A stretch of DNA of 64,000 nucleotides from Terramyces sp. JEL0728 (GCA_027603945.1 JADIIU010000003.1:248001-312000); one strand, 5' to 3'; positions 1-12,019 are shown, numbered from the stretch's first letter. Notes: generated by a model not told the origin, from the letters alone. Program-made: numbers and translations.

Positions 1-1222
1 GGTAATCAATCAGAGTCTTTTTCGCAGCGATATACCCGCCTGCAGCTCCAAATGATTTTGTAAATGTTCCCATTAGAATATCAACTGAGGATGGATGCAT
101 ACCATAATAATCGCAAATACCTCTCCCATTAGGACCCATAGCACCGACAGAGTGAGCTTCATCCAAGTACAAGTAAAACTACATTAGTGATCTTTTACCT
201 TGTACTTTTCTTTTAGTTCAACAATTTCTGGTAATTTGCAAATGTCTCCTTCCATGGAATACAATCCTTCAACGACAACTAGAATCTTTTTATAGGGACG
301 ATGAGTTCGAGGCTGGCCCTGAGAGATTGAGTCCCTAAGCACCATTTCAAGGTCAACGGGGTCATTGTGCTTGAATACTTTAATGGTTGCTCCAGACGTT
401 CTCGATCCGAAAACAATTGAAGCATGGTTTAACTCATCAGAAATGATCAAACACCCCTTGCCAGCCAAAGCGGGAATAATAGTAGAGTTTGTGCCGAATC
501 CCATCGAAGTAATTAGAGCGGCTTCTTGGCCCAAAAACGAGGCTACCAATTGCTCGGTCTCGTTATGCAAATCGCAAGAACCAACTTCCGCACGAGAAGA
601 ACAAGTAGATATCCCTCTTTCCTTTACAATTTCTTCAACATTGTCGGTACACCGTCCATTATTTTCGCCAAACCCTAAATAATTGTATGAAGATAAATTC
701 AGCAGCGAAATTAGTTTTCCGGTATGTCTCGTCAAAAAGCGCTTACCTAAATGTCATGTTGAAATCATCCGAAACCCTTTCGAACACAGTAACCCTGCCG
801 CCAGCTACGCCAGTAACAGTTCTGAAGAAGGAATCTCTGATACGCATATACAAATTACGGTGATAAAAAGTATCGAATCCAGTGGTAATAGGTGCAAGTC
901 CATTTTGTGGATACAAGTGTTTAACCGCTTCGGGATTAGTCCACTTGATTATAAAATCCTTAATGTGTCCTACGCAAATCAAAATAAAGTAGGATAGATA
1001 AGTGGTAATTAAATGAACTAGCGGAATACTGTCTTCGGTTACTGGGGGTTTTTTTGGTGCACTGTACAGTGCGGGTGATTCCAATAATTCCTCTTTTGAA
1101 GCCAAGGTATCAAATGAAGTTTTCGGGACTTTGAAATTCTTGTGCGCTCGTTGACCTCTTCCCATTTCCAACTGCAAATTGTCAAATTCTTTCAACTTGA
1201 AAATATGCTTTGGCTCAGCCAC
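1..1222 (-). CDS. LCB2: Serine palmitoyltransferase subunit 2 (3' end beyond window)
   Basis: Condenses serine with palmitoyl-CoA, the first step of sphingolipid synthesis, at the ER membrane. The N-terminal part has a hydrophobic helix at about residues 68-90, as in fungal LCB2. It is followed by the aminotransferase fold with [10 protein letters not shown], the DELNHAS motif, LDEAHS and the PLP-lysine motif GTFTKSFGA close to the window edge. Two introns are needed: 728-746 (19 nt) and 179-198 (20 nt). They restore FNMTFRHTGKL and [13 protein letters not shown] respectively. The ATG at 1222 is the first in frame. The last codons lie outside the window. The gene diverges from the isomerase gene across about 250 bp. 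Family assignment is firm; the choice of the LCB2 rather than LCB1 subunit rests on the intact PLP lysine. Confidence 0.95.
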
Positions 1223-1474
1223 ATCTGATGTGATTTGAATGGGGAAATAGTCAAATATAGTCTGTATAATAATCGAATTTCAATCGCATTCACTAGCGTG
1301 CATTCCCGAAAAGCCCGTCTTACTTTTTCCTCTTGTAATTTGAAAGGGAGATATCATGTGTCTGGCTAGTTAAACTTACCGGTCCTCCCGTTGTCAAAAT
1401 GTCAACAATTGCATATGGCATATGATCATGTGTTCTTGGGGTATTTAAACTCGTCGGTTCGCCCGTTCTCAAAA

Positions 1475-2285
1475 ATGTCAAAACAAATCGTCTTTACTGA
1501 AATCAAGAAAGGGTACGCAATCCTCACAATCAAAAGGGATCCAGTCAATTCAATGAATTTGGATTTATGGGAACAACTGGATGCAGCAGTTAAATCCCTC
1601 GAAAACGATAACAGTGTGCGAGCAGTGATTTTCAAATCTGGATTAGAAAGACCTATTTTCACTGCAGGAAATGATATTTTGGAATTGTATGCTCCAAAAT
1701 CTAGCAAAGAGAGATACACTAAATTTTGGAAATTGCAAAATCAATTCTTGGCAAACGTTTACAATTCCAGACTAACTACTGTCGCAGCCATCAACGGAGC
1801 TTGTCCTGCTGGGGGTACTTGTCTATCTTTGGTGTGCGATTACCGTATTGCAACTCCAGATATGTCTATGGGACTGAACGAAGTTGCATTAGGAATCACT
1901 GTTCCGGAATACTGGATGAAATTGCTAGTTAAGATCGTTGGACAAACTCACGCAGAGAAAATTATCTTGTTTGCTCAAATGGTTGACGCAAAGAAAGCTA
2001 TTGAAATCAATTTAGTCGACCAGATTGTTGAATCAAGAGAAGCCCTCTTACCTGCTGCTGAAGCTACAGTCAGACAAGTAATTAATACTAAACTAGTTGT
2101 TGAAGACTCCAGATACAGGACGAGTCATCTGCAAAAACATTTTGCGTCAAGAGTTGGCAAGCGAATGGGGAGATGATGAAAGACTTGAGGCAGAAAGTGC
2201 CATGGGATGGGGAATGTTGTCGCTTCCAAAAACTGTAAAGAGTTTGGAAGGTGTCATTGCTCGCTTATCAAAGCCAAAGCTGTAG
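1475..2285 (+). CDS. Delta3,Delta2-enoyl-CoA isomerase (crotonase fold), probably peroxisomal
   Basis: A 263-residue crotonase-superfamily protein. It shows the oxyanion-hole segments (FTAGNDI, AAINGACPAGG) and the DYRIATP and LNEVALGI segments typical of ECI/DCI isomerases, which shift double bonds during beta-oxidation of unsaturated fatty acids. A 19-nt intron at 2078-2096 must be removed; splicing joins ATVRQ to LLKTPDTGR and gives a C-terminus ending in Pro-Lys-Leu, a PTS1-like tripeptide. I chose the ATG at 1475. An in-frame ATG at 1415 would add 20 residues, but that extension shows no conserved segment. An AATAAA lies about 10 nt after the stop. ECI is the best fit; a 2-enoyl-CoA hydratase is less likely because the usual hydratase glutamate pair is not evident. 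Confidence 0.85.
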
Positions 2286-2388
2286 ATTGTTTGAATAAAG
2301 CATTCGTTTCTGGTGAGCATAAGTGCAGTTTTGCAAGCTAAAACTCTGAGTTGAATCATAGGAATTCTAACGTGTAAATCCATATGTT

Positions 2389-3007
2389 TTATTCTCTTTG
2401 AATCCTCATTGACAATTCTCTAATCTTTCCATCCTTCAATGTCAGCAATTCCTCCAGTTTGGATACTTTTAACTGCAGGATTTTTATCGTCTCGTTCATG
2501 TCATGTATAACCGGATTTATCATTGGATCTGGTTGATATTCATGGACAATCTTTTCCTTGGCAGTTGGTTTGGGTTTCTGTACTGGTTCTGGTGACTGGA
2601 CGGGGGGATGGTGAGGAGTTGGGTTGTGAAAACTCTCAATCTGTATTATCCAAAAGTTACCTTGAACCGAAGCTCGTACAGCAAATATTCCACGTATCCA
2701 GGCCGCATGGCTACAATACAGTGAATTATCTCATCTGAGGTTACGTATCCCAACTTTTTGAAAACTTTAACTACTATTAAAATAAAGTACAGTTGAGTGT
2801 ATTCCAGTTGTAAAGCTTTTGAGACATTGAGTTTGCAGGAGAGTAGTTGTGTAGGTCGACTATCTTTGGAATAAAGTGATGAATTAACTCTGCGCATGCC
2901 ACTCCATCGCTAAAGTCTCGAGTTATATTTCGTTTCGGACGACTAAATTTCGCTTGGTCTATCCAGTCATACAAGTCCTGGATTTCCTGCTCGTTCAGTT
3001 CGTACAT
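2389..3007 (-). CDS. SPEF1: SPEF1/CLAMP, calponin-homology-like microtubule protein of cilia
   Basis: Sperm flagellar protein 1 bundles central-pair microtubules of axonemes. The 192-residue product opens with the CH-like domain, including LYDWIDQAKFSRPKRN, DFSDGVACAELI, FIPKIVDLHNY and LYNWNTLN. A proline-rich linker (about residues 115-135) leads to a C-terminal coiled coil, the usual SPEF1 architecture. Two 20-nt introns, at 2771-2790 and 2641-2660, are required; the first restores NFKVFKKLGY, the second joins the CH domain to the linker. It is convergent with the isomerase gene. This protein is normally found only in organisms that build motile cilia, so it argues that this organism has a flagellated stage. 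Confidence 0.9.
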
Positions 3008-3075
3008 ATTGCGTGAAAATTATGATGTCACTCGCAACAAGATGGAATAGAAATAACACGTATAGAATGGTTATA

Positions 3076-4641
3076 TTAAACTAGAGCTGCAATTAGAGCT
3101 GCACCTTGGCCGGAACCATCTCTCGCTTGTTCCAGTAAAATGTTCTGGGCGGTAATTCCAAGCAACTCGCGTAAAGCATCTCTCATTCTATTACCAAAGT
3201 GAGGATAGTGTTCAAATAGGGATCCATCAATTGCAACTGTACAAGCATCTAGTCTGTTGATCTTTGTAACTAAAGCTGCAACACCTGCTGCAGCCAATCT
3301 TGCCGCTCTTGTTCCAACTAATTCGCAAACATGCTTCACAACCCGACGATCTTCAAGATTTGAATTTAAGACACCCATTACGTCTTCTAATACTTGCTTG
3401 GTATCTGATAAAGCTAAAGAGTGATCTCTAAGATTAATTCGGAATACCTTTCAATACGAGACATGTACGCGGTATCGAAATGGTATGGTTCTTCCAATAA
3501 TGATGAGCCAACACCGCTAAATAATTCCCCTGATTTGATTAATTCAAGGATGATTAAACGAACAATTTCGCCCAGGTACATTCCAGAAATCATTTTTTCA
3601 AAAATTTGCTGCTTAGGATTGGTGGTTTTGCGGTCAAGAGCATTATCCCAATGAGTAATTGGCAGGATTGAGGCTTCTTTGTAGGCACCCCATTCGGTGT
3701 TGATAATTACTTCGCCAGATCCAGTTCCCCATTTGCGAATATTGGCAATCTTTTCAACATAGGCAGCATTCGTTCCAGTACCAAGAATAACAGAGATATA
3801 AGTTTGTGGATCTGTGTACGCGTGAGCAATTAAAGTGCCGACAGTGTCGTTGACAATTGCCTGCCATTATACCAACAGTACCTTAATCTGAATGTTGAGC
3901 CCCTTCTTTTTAAATTGCTCTTGTAAAAACGCGACAACATCTTTTCCGATAACCCCGTCGCAAACAAATCCTTTACTCCAATTCAATAGAATTCCTAAAT
4001 CAACAAGATGTACCCTTATCAATACCAGTTTGTTTACATGGGAACGAAAATGTGAATCCCATGGGAATCGAATCCCCGGTCGGATCCAAATTGTAATCTT
4101 TGCAAAACGCGGCAACGCAGTCAGCCAAGAATTCAAACAGCTTTTCACCAGGGCCTGCTTTCAATTCTTCTGATATTGTATATTTTGCAGAAGTTAGTCT
4201 CATATTTCCATAACCTTCGAGATTGACTCTGCACACTCTGAAATTAGTTCCTCCTAAATCCAAAGCCAAGTACACACCAACTTCATTTCCTGTCGGTCTA
4301 TTAAGTACATACGATGGTAACATGGGAATAACCTCTCCGTCATTCGCTAATCCTTTTTTAAACTCTGTAACCATATGTAAAACAATCTTTTGCAATTTTG
4401 CAGTAGATACTACAAGTTGATCATCAAGAGAAGCAAGTACTGCACCTGAATTTGATGGCGGAGTTTGTGGACGTGAGATGGCATGCTGAAATTGGTCAAC
4501 AATTGGCTGGACGATTGGTGGTTCGTATCCGTCTGCTGGCCTTGCAAGGAATCCGACAAGGTATTGAATAGTTGCTACTAGTGCAATCCCAGTTGTTACT
4601 CCAAATAAAAACGTTTCATTTTGAACCAAGTTCGCAAGCAT
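3076..4641 (-). CDS. Hexokinase with N-terminal membrane segment
   Basis: Phosphorylates hexoses with ATP, the entry step of glycolysis. The 501-residue protein has the phosphate-1 loop LALDLGGTNFRV, the sugar-binding segments FTFSFPCKQTG and VNDTVGTLIA, the adenosine segment ILGTGTNAAYVE and NTEWGAY. Three coding introns (3995-4013, 3861-3881, 3428-3447) are removed. The ATG at 4641 is used because the upstream in-frame stretch carries a stop once the 5' UTR intron is spliced. Unusually, residues 9-33 form a hydrophobic helix ahead of the catalytic part. Yeast hexokinases start soluble, whereas plant type B hexokinases are anchored this way. Attachment to the mitochondrial outer membrane is an inference. 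The gene lies head-to-tail with PUS1, only about 115 bp upstream. Confidence 0.95.
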
Positions 4642-4685
4642 TTTTCTGATTGCAAAGATTGCTAAAAGTGGTGATTTTAATGTTC

Positions 4686-4705
4686 CTGCAATCAAAGATA
4701 TTTAC
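4686..4705 (-). other. Probable 20-nt 5' UTR intron of the hexokinase gene
   Basis: A GT...AG segment with the same form as the coding introns (GTAAAT at the donor, TTGATTGCAG at the acceptor) lies 45 bp upstream of the hexokinase ATG. Removing it does not open a longer reading frame; an in-frame TGA forms at the junction. I therefore read it as an untranslated-leader intron. Support is by resemblance only. Confidence 0.5.
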
Positions 4706-4757
4706 AATTACTTGAATTTATTGGATGAAATTCGACGTAGCTAGTTGGATAAACACG

Positions 4758-6341
4758 CTATTCTTCGCCGTCCTCCCCTTCAGCTAGCTCGACTTCCTCT
4801 GCAGATTTCCCTCCTTTTTTGAAGAGGTTTTCCGGTTGCAACTCCAAATCAAATTCACTCTTTTTGTTCAAGAACCAAGAATAATCGTCGCTGCATTGAT
4901 CTACCAACCGAAGCCAGTCCGCAAATCTACGTTAATTCAACCCCTACTGCCCTTCTTCTTTTTCCGTATCTGAAATAGCTTTGTAGATCCACTTTTCTTT
5001 AAATTCGTTGATCGTTTTTTGGAAAGGAGTAAAGTCAATAGCATCGCGATCTTCGTTTGAACCTTCTTTTTCGTTGTAATGATCAAATATGGGCTTGGTT
5101 AACAAAATATACTCTTTCTAATAGCAATCCCAAGGCTGGAGCTTTTGGGATATTCACCCTTTCAGATCCAAAACAGTGCTGAATCAAATCTTTCTTTGTC
5201 CCAGTTCTAACCATCAATATTGCTAATCCAATCATTTTCCTAATTTGATGAAGCATAAATGCCTGTCCCAGCACTTTGCAGCTGATCCATTCTATTCCAT
5301 CTCTTACAAATGGCTCTCCAGATTGGAAATCAATGATAAATCGTTTCACTGATTTATCTTTATACGATTTACCAACTGTGAAATTGTGATAAAGCTTGGT
5401 TCCTTTATATTCTGCTAAAATTGCTTTCAGCTCTTCCAGTTTTTCAGGTGTGGCCCTATAGCCTTGCAGTTCATTTAGTGTATCTTTGTCAACAGGCTCT
5501 AATTCTTGAGGTTCGTTTAATTCCCTAGTCAGAGTGCTGATGTCAAAGTTATTTTGTGCAGCAACATTGGAGTAAGGATAAAAGGACGGGTCTACATCTC
5601 CCAAACAGTATGTAGGCAGCAAGTATTCATAAATGCGAGAGTCACACATCACTTTGGCGCTGAATTTGTTTGGTACCCTGGACCACGACCATACCCGAAT
5701 TTGCGGAGGCAGTTTTTGATTAATCATATCTATTATCCCATCCTCCAAAGTCATTTTCAAAGACACGACATTACCAGCAGCATGAACTCCTTTGTCTGTT
5801 CTTGCACATCTTACAAACGAAGACTAATTAATCAAATGTTACTTTGTTTGGATCCATTGCGTTATCTTGGGAAACTGCACCAGAAGCCGCTAATGCTTTG
5901 TGTAAGTCTAATTCGATTGAGGACGCCAAGGGATTACTGATTAATAATAAAGTACATTTGCATTCCGTGATAGCCTGTTCCAGCGTAGCTCATCAATAGG
6001 GCTACCTTCTTTTTTGGCTTGCGGGTTGAATTTGGGTTTGGTTCTCTAGGACCGCGCTCTTCGCCAGAGGTTTTATATTTGCGTTGTGAAGCTATGTATT
6101 TCTTTTCAAATCCAAGATTTTCGTTTTCTGAAATTGCACCACACTCTACTGGCTTGAGAGACAATGCGACCAAATGTTCCGCAATTGGTTCGTCCAACTT
6201 GACTTGCTTTACTGCAAAGTCTTTCTGTTTGTTCCTTCTTTTCATATTACTGAATAATTTTCTACCAATAATTTTTTTTGTCAACTGGAATTGGCTTGAG
6301 GGGAATATTTCTGTCTTATTGTCGAATGACTCTTTAGACAT
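4758..6341 (-). CDS. PUS1: tRNA pseudouridine synthase Pus1 (TruA family)
   Basis: Isomerises uridines in tRNA and some mRNAs and snRNAs in the nucleus. The 501-residue product has a basic, low-complexity N-terminus, the TruA start YAGTGYHGMQ, and the catalytic-aspartate motif CARTDKGVHA. Later come RVPNKFSAK and CKVLGQAFMLHQIRKMIG. Four introns are removed: 5937-5955, 5824-5842, 5094-5112 (all 19 nt) and 4927-4947 (21 nt). The second lies just before the catalytic motif, and without it the ARTD segment is out of frame. The acidic tail ends at 4758. Splicing yields an exon sum divisible by three, which supports the whole model. Confidence 0.95.
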
Positions 6342-6546
6342 ATCTGGCTGCCAGATAAACCAGACGGCGGCAAACGATCCAGAAAACTACTTGGAAACCC
6401 GACTTCCACGTTTACCGGCTAGGTTGCTGTAAAAAGTATAATCAAGTGAGATTACAGTGATTTTTTCTAGCTAGCAATGTAAATTAGTCTAGTAGACATA
6501 CTCGAAAAAGCAATTTGAAAATCTTGCATCACAAAAATTAATCAAA

Positions 6547-9449
6547 ATGGAAGCAGCGTACACGCTAATACAAAGCAATGAAGAAAAAGAGATTCCAGTT
6601 AATGAACTAAAGAAGCAACTGGAATCTGGAAACGAACCCCAAAAAATCCAAGCAATGAAAACAATCTTGGCGATGATGTTGAATGGCGAATCGCTGAATG
6701 GACTTTTGATGTCTGTAATCAGATTCGTTATGCCGTCCAAGAACAAGCCATTGAAAAAGCTTTGCTTTTTATACTGGGAAATCTGCGCAAAACGAAACTC
6801 TGATGGTACACCAAGACCCGAAATGGTGCTTGTATGGTAATTGTTTTCTAATCTAGCAATGCTTTGCGTAACGATTTACTCCATCCAAATGAATTTATTC
6901 GAGGTCAGTGCTTGAGATTGTTGTGTAAATTAAAGGAAGCAGATATCCTAGAACCATTGGTTCCTTCAGTTAGACAATGCTTAGAACACAAGCATCCTTA
7001 CGTCCGTAAAAATGCAGTGTTGGCAATTTATTCAATTTTCAAAATCCACCAATACCTGATCCCGGATGCAAATGAATTAGTTGAAGCATATCTTGGTGCC
7101 GAAGCAGATCAAAGTGCAAGAAGAAATGCCTTGATATTGCTGATGAACACTGCTTTGCCAGTTGCGGTTCAATATTACCATACGGTATCTGGCCAAATCA
7201 CCAACTTTGATCAGCAATTACAACTAGTTTTCATTGAAATCATTCGCAAGGATTGTAGGTCGCCATCAGCAGATAAGGCACAGTATATTCAAACGGTCAT
7301 CTCGCTTTTAACCGTTGCATCTCCGTCAGTCAGGTACGAAGCTGCAAATACCTTGGTGTACCTTTCTAGCCACGTATCTGCAGTCAAAGCTGCAACAAGC
7401 TGCTATATCGAACTTGCCGTAAAAGAGTCTGATAATAACGTGAAATTAATTGTGCTCGCAAGGATCAACGAACTACGCGAAAAGAATGACAGAGTCTTGG
7501 ATGATTCAGTCATGGATATTTTACGAGTTATTTCTAGTCCCGATTTGTCAGTCCGCAGAAAGTGCCTGTCTATTGCAATGGATATGGTCTCTGGAAGAAA
7601 TGTCGACGAAGTCATTACATTCTTAAAGAAAGAGCTTGTCAAGACTCACGACCAGGAATACGAAAAGACTAACGAATACCGCCAATTGCTTATCCAATCA
7701 ATTCATTCTTGTGCAATCAAATTCCCTGAGGTTGCAGACTCTGTAGTACACGTTTTGATGGAATTTTTGAACGATACAAACAAACTTTCTGCTGTAGATG
7801 TTGTTACGTTTGTCAAAGAAGTAATGGAAAGATTTGAGCATTTGCGTTCCAGCATTACATCCAACTTGCTCGACTCTTTCTTGGAAATGAAAACAGGAAG
7901 AACTTTACGTGGAGCTCTGTGGGCGATCGGCGAATACGCAAACGACGAACATCTCATTGAACACAGTTTGGAAAAAATTAGGGAATCAATTGGCGCAATA
8001 CCAATTGTAGAGCATGAAGAGCTACTCCAAGATCCGCTCTCTCCAACTGCCCCAGAAGAAAAGGCTAAAGCTGCTCCGAAAAGAATCTTGGCTGATGGAA
8101 CATATGCTACCGAAACTGTTTACTCTACTGTTACAAACGGACTTCAAAATGGCAGCGCGGGCCATTCGGTTAGACCTCCATTAAGGACTTTAATCTTTGC
8201 CGGAGATTTCTTTGTAACCGCCGTACTTGGGACTACTCTTACAAAATTAGCTCTTCGCTATGCTGAAGTCGCGCAAAATCCTGCCAAGGTCAATGCTTTC
8301 AAAACTGAAGTTATGCTGATTATAACCAGTATCATTCGTGTTGGGAAATCTTCATTTGTCGCTGCCCAAATTGACGAAGATTCATATGGACGCCTTGTAA
8401 CTTGTGTTAGAGTCTTGGCTTCCAACCCTCTGGAGAATGCTCTGGTGCAGTCATTCTTGAGTGATTCAAGAAAAGCATTTGGAAAGATTATCGAATCAAG
8501 AGATGTAGTTGTCATTAACAATAGAAAATCAATTCAAAGTCGATCGGGACCAAGATTAAAGCGCAAGTGGACGATGTGGTCAGTTTCAGATTATTAAAGA
8601 GCAAAAAGGCTGGTGAAAATGTTGCGGATGAAGACGTTGCAGATTTAACCAGAGCAACTGGGACCGGATCTGACCAAGAAATATATGTGTCAAAATTGAA
8701 CAGAATCATGCAACTTACAGGGTATTCTGATCCTGTATACGCCGAAGTCTATGTTAATGTACATCAATTTGATATTATTCTAGGTACGATTACTTTAATG
8801 TAGAAATATTAATTATCAACCAGACCCCACAGACATTGCAAAATTTGACAATTGAATTTTCAGCTTTGGGCGACTTGAAATTGGTCGAAAAGCCAACTCC
8901 ACAAACTATTGGGCCTCACGGCTTCCACTCAATCAAGGCCAACTTTAAAGTTTCTTCCACCGAAAACGGGGTGATCTTTGGAAATATTGTATATGACGGA
9001 GCTGTTTTGTCGGATTTCAACTCTGTCGTATTAAATGATATCCATATCGATATCATGGATTATATCAAGCCAAAAACATGTTCAGAAACTAAATTCCGAG
9101 GTATGTGGGAAGAGTTTGAATGGGAAAACAAGGTTATTGTTACAACCTATATCAAAGACTTGCGCCAATATCTCGATTTTGTCCTCAAATCAACAAATAT
9201 GCATTGTCTGACTGCTGAAAACGCACTCTCTGGCGACTGCGGTTTCCTTGCCGCTAATATGTATTCCCAATCGATATTTGGTGAAGATGCCTTAGCAAAT
9301 ATCTGCCTGGAATTAACCAACAATGTTATTACCGGCCATATTCGCATTAGATCTAAAACTCAAGGTATCGCATTAGCACTTGGAGAAAAGGTAACCTGTT
9401 TTAACCTTAGATTTCTTTGACCCAAAAACGTCCTCCAATTACTGCTTAA
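6547..9449 (+). CDS. SEC26: Coatomer subunit beta (beta-COP)
   Basis: Subunit of the COPI coat that forms retrograde Golgi-to-ER vesicles. The 940-residue length equals the family norm. An N-terminal HEAT/adaptin repeat region ([40 protein letters not shown]) is followed by the appendage region ([52 protein letters not shown]). Four 20-nt introns are spliced at 6837-6856, 8505-8524, 8784-8803 and 9391-9410. The 8505 intron replaces a misleading in-frame read with [11 protein letters not shown]. The last exon is only 39 nt. All joins restore segments conserved from yeast to human. Confidence 0.97.
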
Positions 9450-9486
9450 ATAAAAAATTCTCCTAATTTCTTTGTTTACCCTATCC

Positions 9487-10269
9487 ATGACACCGTCTGG
9501 ATCCAACGATACCGGACAACTGATAAAAGAAATTGATCCACCTAAAATACTACCTGATTCAGAGTTTAGAGCAACAGTAACATCGCGAAAAGTAGAAAAA
9601 TCGTACATTCGATTATACTGCATCACAAAAAAAACCCACAGAACATTAAGAATTACAATAATTGATCCTAATACCAATGTAGACGATTTGCCAAAGAAAA
9701 GCGATAAAATAAAAATAATAAATGTGGTGGAAGCGCAACTGAAGGAAGACATCATATACATATCCACTTCAAAAGCCAATATCATATTCGATGTCGATGA
9801 ATCCAAACAGCCCGCAGCCAAGACGGTTGTTCTTCCCAATATAACCAAAAATGATGACATCCATATTCCTGATGGAAAGACTAATGTAAAAGAGAATAAC
9901 TTGGAAGCTGACGAATCCAAACTTCCAAAGCTGCCCACAATCGAGACTAAAATAGCGGCCGCGGAAGAAGCAAAACATCAACACAACCAACGGAAACAAA
10001 ATACCAACAAAGCTACTGCTCGTCCAAAAAATTCCAAAGAAAAGAGAGCCAAGATGGTAGATGAAATAGAAAAAGACTTTGATTTGATACTGAAGGAAAT
10101 CAACAATGGAGGAAAAGACAGTTCAAAATGGGAGGCGAGTAACCAGTTAATGCAGGCGAAACTTGTTCGAGAAACAATTAGAAACAAAATCGAAATATTA
10201 AAGGCACGTCAAATGATGAAAGATTTAGGGTATAGTAAAGAAGAGGTGGAGCAGGCGTTCCCTTTGTGA
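9487..10269 (+). CDS. Hypothetical charged protein, intronless
   Basis: I do not recognise this 260-residue protein. Residues 1-105 look like a beta-rich globular part. Residues 105-180 are low complexity, rich in Lys, Asp, Asn and Thr with two DESK(Q/L)P boxes. Residues 195-260 are strongly helical and charged, ending in KDLGYSKEEVEQAF, which could be a coiled coil or a small helical module. The ATG at 9487 is 37 nt after the beta-COP stop on the same strand. The uninterrupted 783-nt frame and normal local composition favour a real gene. It contains no TM segment or signal peptide. An OB-fold in the N-terminal part is conceivable but not demonstrated. Confidence 0.6.
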   Translation: MTPSGSNDTGQLIKEIDPPKILPDSEFRATVTSRKVEKSYIRLYCITKKTHRTLRITIIDPNTNVDDLPKKSDKIKIINVVEAQLKEDIIYISTSKANIIFDVDESKQPAAKTVVLPNITKNDDIHIPDGKTNVKENNLEADESKLPKLPTIETKIAAAEEAKHQHNQRKQNTNKATARPKNSKEKRAKMVDEIEKDFDLILKEINNGGKDSSKWEASNQLMQAKLVRETIRNKIEILKARQMMKDLGYSKEEVEQAFPL

Positions 10270-10443
10270 TCATTAATATATTCAAGTACCGATCGTTTTT
10301 CAAATAATCGGGACTTTCCATTCTTTCATGAAATATTGTAAATGGCTGTGCCCGAGTGAACACGTTTATCAAAACGTGGGAGCCATGTGCATCACACTGA
10401 TGATTGCGGCAAGAATAAAAAGTCGCGGGTTTACGAACCTCCA

Positions 10444-11238
10444 ATGAACTTTAGATTTCTATATCTCGCTGCAGCAGCATATGCCACAATTGATAGATTT
10501 TTCGTTGTGCTCCTAGAAAATACCGATTATGACACTGCGATGCAAGATCAATACTTGGGCACCACCCTAACTTCACAAGGAAGATTATTGACCAACTACA
10601 AGGCGGTAGCTCATCCATCCCAGCCAAACTATGTTGCGATGATTGGTGGTAGCACTTTTGGCGTTAATTCAGATGGGACATTTAATGTTAACCAAAAGAG
10701 CGTTGTTGATCTCTTGACTGCCGGTGGAAAGACTTGGGGAGCTTACGAGGAAAATTATCCTGGAAACTGCTTCTCTGGAGACAGCTCTCCATATAGAAGA
10801 AAACACAATCCATTCATCTCATACACTACCGTCGCAAAAAATAGTGGACGCTGTTCAAAAATTGCACCAGCTACGCAGCTTGCTACCGATATCAAAAACA
10901 AGAGTGTTCCAGATTATGTATTTTACACTCCAAACATGAACAACGATGGACACGATACTTCTGTAGGATACGCATCCAACTGGCTTCAAACCACGATTGG
11001 TCCGCTCTTCACCAACCCATACTTTGCCAACACGTTGTTTTTGGTTACTTTTGACGAAGACGCATCCTACACCACCAATCAAGTGTATGCGATCTTGCTA
11101 GGTGGTGGTGTCACTCCAGGCTCAACAGACAACACTGCCTACACGCATTACTCTCAATTAGCAACTGTTGAGATGCTGTTCAACCTGGGCAACTTGGGGC
11201 AGAATGATGCCAAAGCCGCTCCGTTCAAGATTCAATAA
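10444..11238 (+). CDS. Secreted phosphoesterase (acid phosphatase PHOA type)
   Basis: A 264-residue member of the phosphoesterase family (PF04185), which includes fungal acid phosphatases and bacterial phospholipase C. It starts with a short signal peptide (about residues 1-14, MNFRFLYLAAAAYA). Family landmarks are FVVLLENTDYD, AHPSQPNYVAMIGGS, PDYVFYTPNMNNDGHD and LVTFDEDASY, holding the metal-binding Asp, Glu, Asn and His positions. The ATG at 10444 fits the signal peptide. It has no intron, unlike most neighbours, as do the secreted aspartic protease and the universal stress protein in this window. The likely role is extracellular phosphate scavenging. It directly precedes the six-cysteine surface-protein cluster. 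Confidence 0.85.
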   Translation: MNFRFLYLAAAAYATIDRFFVVLLENTDYDTAMQDQYLGTTLTSQGRLLTNYKAVAHPSQPNYVAMIGGSTFGVNSDGTFNVNQKSVVDLLTAGGKTWGAYEENYPGNCFSGDSSPYRRKHNPFISYTTVAKNSGRCSKIAPATQLATDIKNKSVPDYVFYTPNMNNDGHDTSVGYASNWLQTTIGPLFTNPYFANTLFLVTFDEDASYTTNQVYAILLGGGVTPGSTDNTAYTHYSQLATVEMLFNLGNLGQNDAKAAPFKIQ

Positions 11239-11337
11239 ACATTTTTCCCTTTCCAGTTGATCAAATGCTCTGACCATGGCTTTTTTGAAAGGACACAGAC
11301 GACATCTGTTTTCTTGGAAAAATTGTAAATAAGAGAA

Positions 11338-12019
11338 ATGAAGGTATGGAATGGGCTATATACAATTACAGCAGCCAATGGGTTATGTACTATTGAAAAC
11401 ACTACTGTCGATATAACTCTGTTTGGCCCTTCTGCCCCGCACTGTCAAATTATAATATGCGTGCAACCAGAGAATATTGTCGTTGGACTCCGGAATACAA
11501 CAGCGGAATACAATTGCACTTCAGATCTATGTAATCAATTATTAACAAGGCATGACTCATGAATCGCAGGATATATTCAACCGCTTTTATCCACATAGCC
11601 CAAACACAACTATCGAGATAGAGTACTCTCCTGGGTATTGCAATCAGTCAACGCAGAGCTCCAAACTTGTTCTCGATAAACCACCACCAGTGCACACGGC
11701 TCCGATGCTCATTCCTGTTGCTACAGACCCTGTTGATGCCCCTTCGGTGCAAACAATCACACAGGTGCCGTTCAATAGCGTACATTTAGTTAATAGCATT
11801 GCAATCCCCAAAGACTCGAGAGGCCAGCTACTACAGCCCACAAAAACAGAGAATTTCACCACAATTACCACAACTGCGTCAATTCAAACCAATGAAGGCA
11901 ATGCAGTTCCGCAGTTAAGCATGAGTACGACATCCAATGCCGCATTCTGCAATTGTTCAAGCTGCACTATCAGTAATTCGTTTCTAGTCCTGTTGCTGCT
12001 TTATTTTCTACAGATATAA
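11338..12019 (+). CDS. Six-cysteine GPI-type surface protein, paralog 1
   Basis: First of four tandem paralogs. The 220-residue product has six cysteines in the order C, C-x4-C (CQIIIC), C-x4-C (CTSDLC), C. Next comes a Ser/Thr/Pro-rich stretch of about 100 residues and a hydrophobic C-terminus (FLVLLLLYFLQI) typical of a GPI-attachment signal. A 19-nt intron at 11531-11549 interrupts the second CX4C motif; splicing creates CTSDLCMTHESQ, matching the paralogs. The first residues form a weak, short signal peptide, so the true start is uncertain. Several NxT/NxS sequons suggest glycosylation. The family is unknown to me. The CX4C followed by a helix faintly recalls elicitin-like domains, but the overall cysteine spacing differs. 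Confidence 0.7.

Noticed and set aside
1391..1474. N-terminal extension of the enoyl-CoA isomerase.
   Set aside because: Part of the frame starts from a non-ATG codon, and the extension has no conserved or presequence-like character. The C-terminal PKL fits a peroxisomal rather than mitochondrial product.
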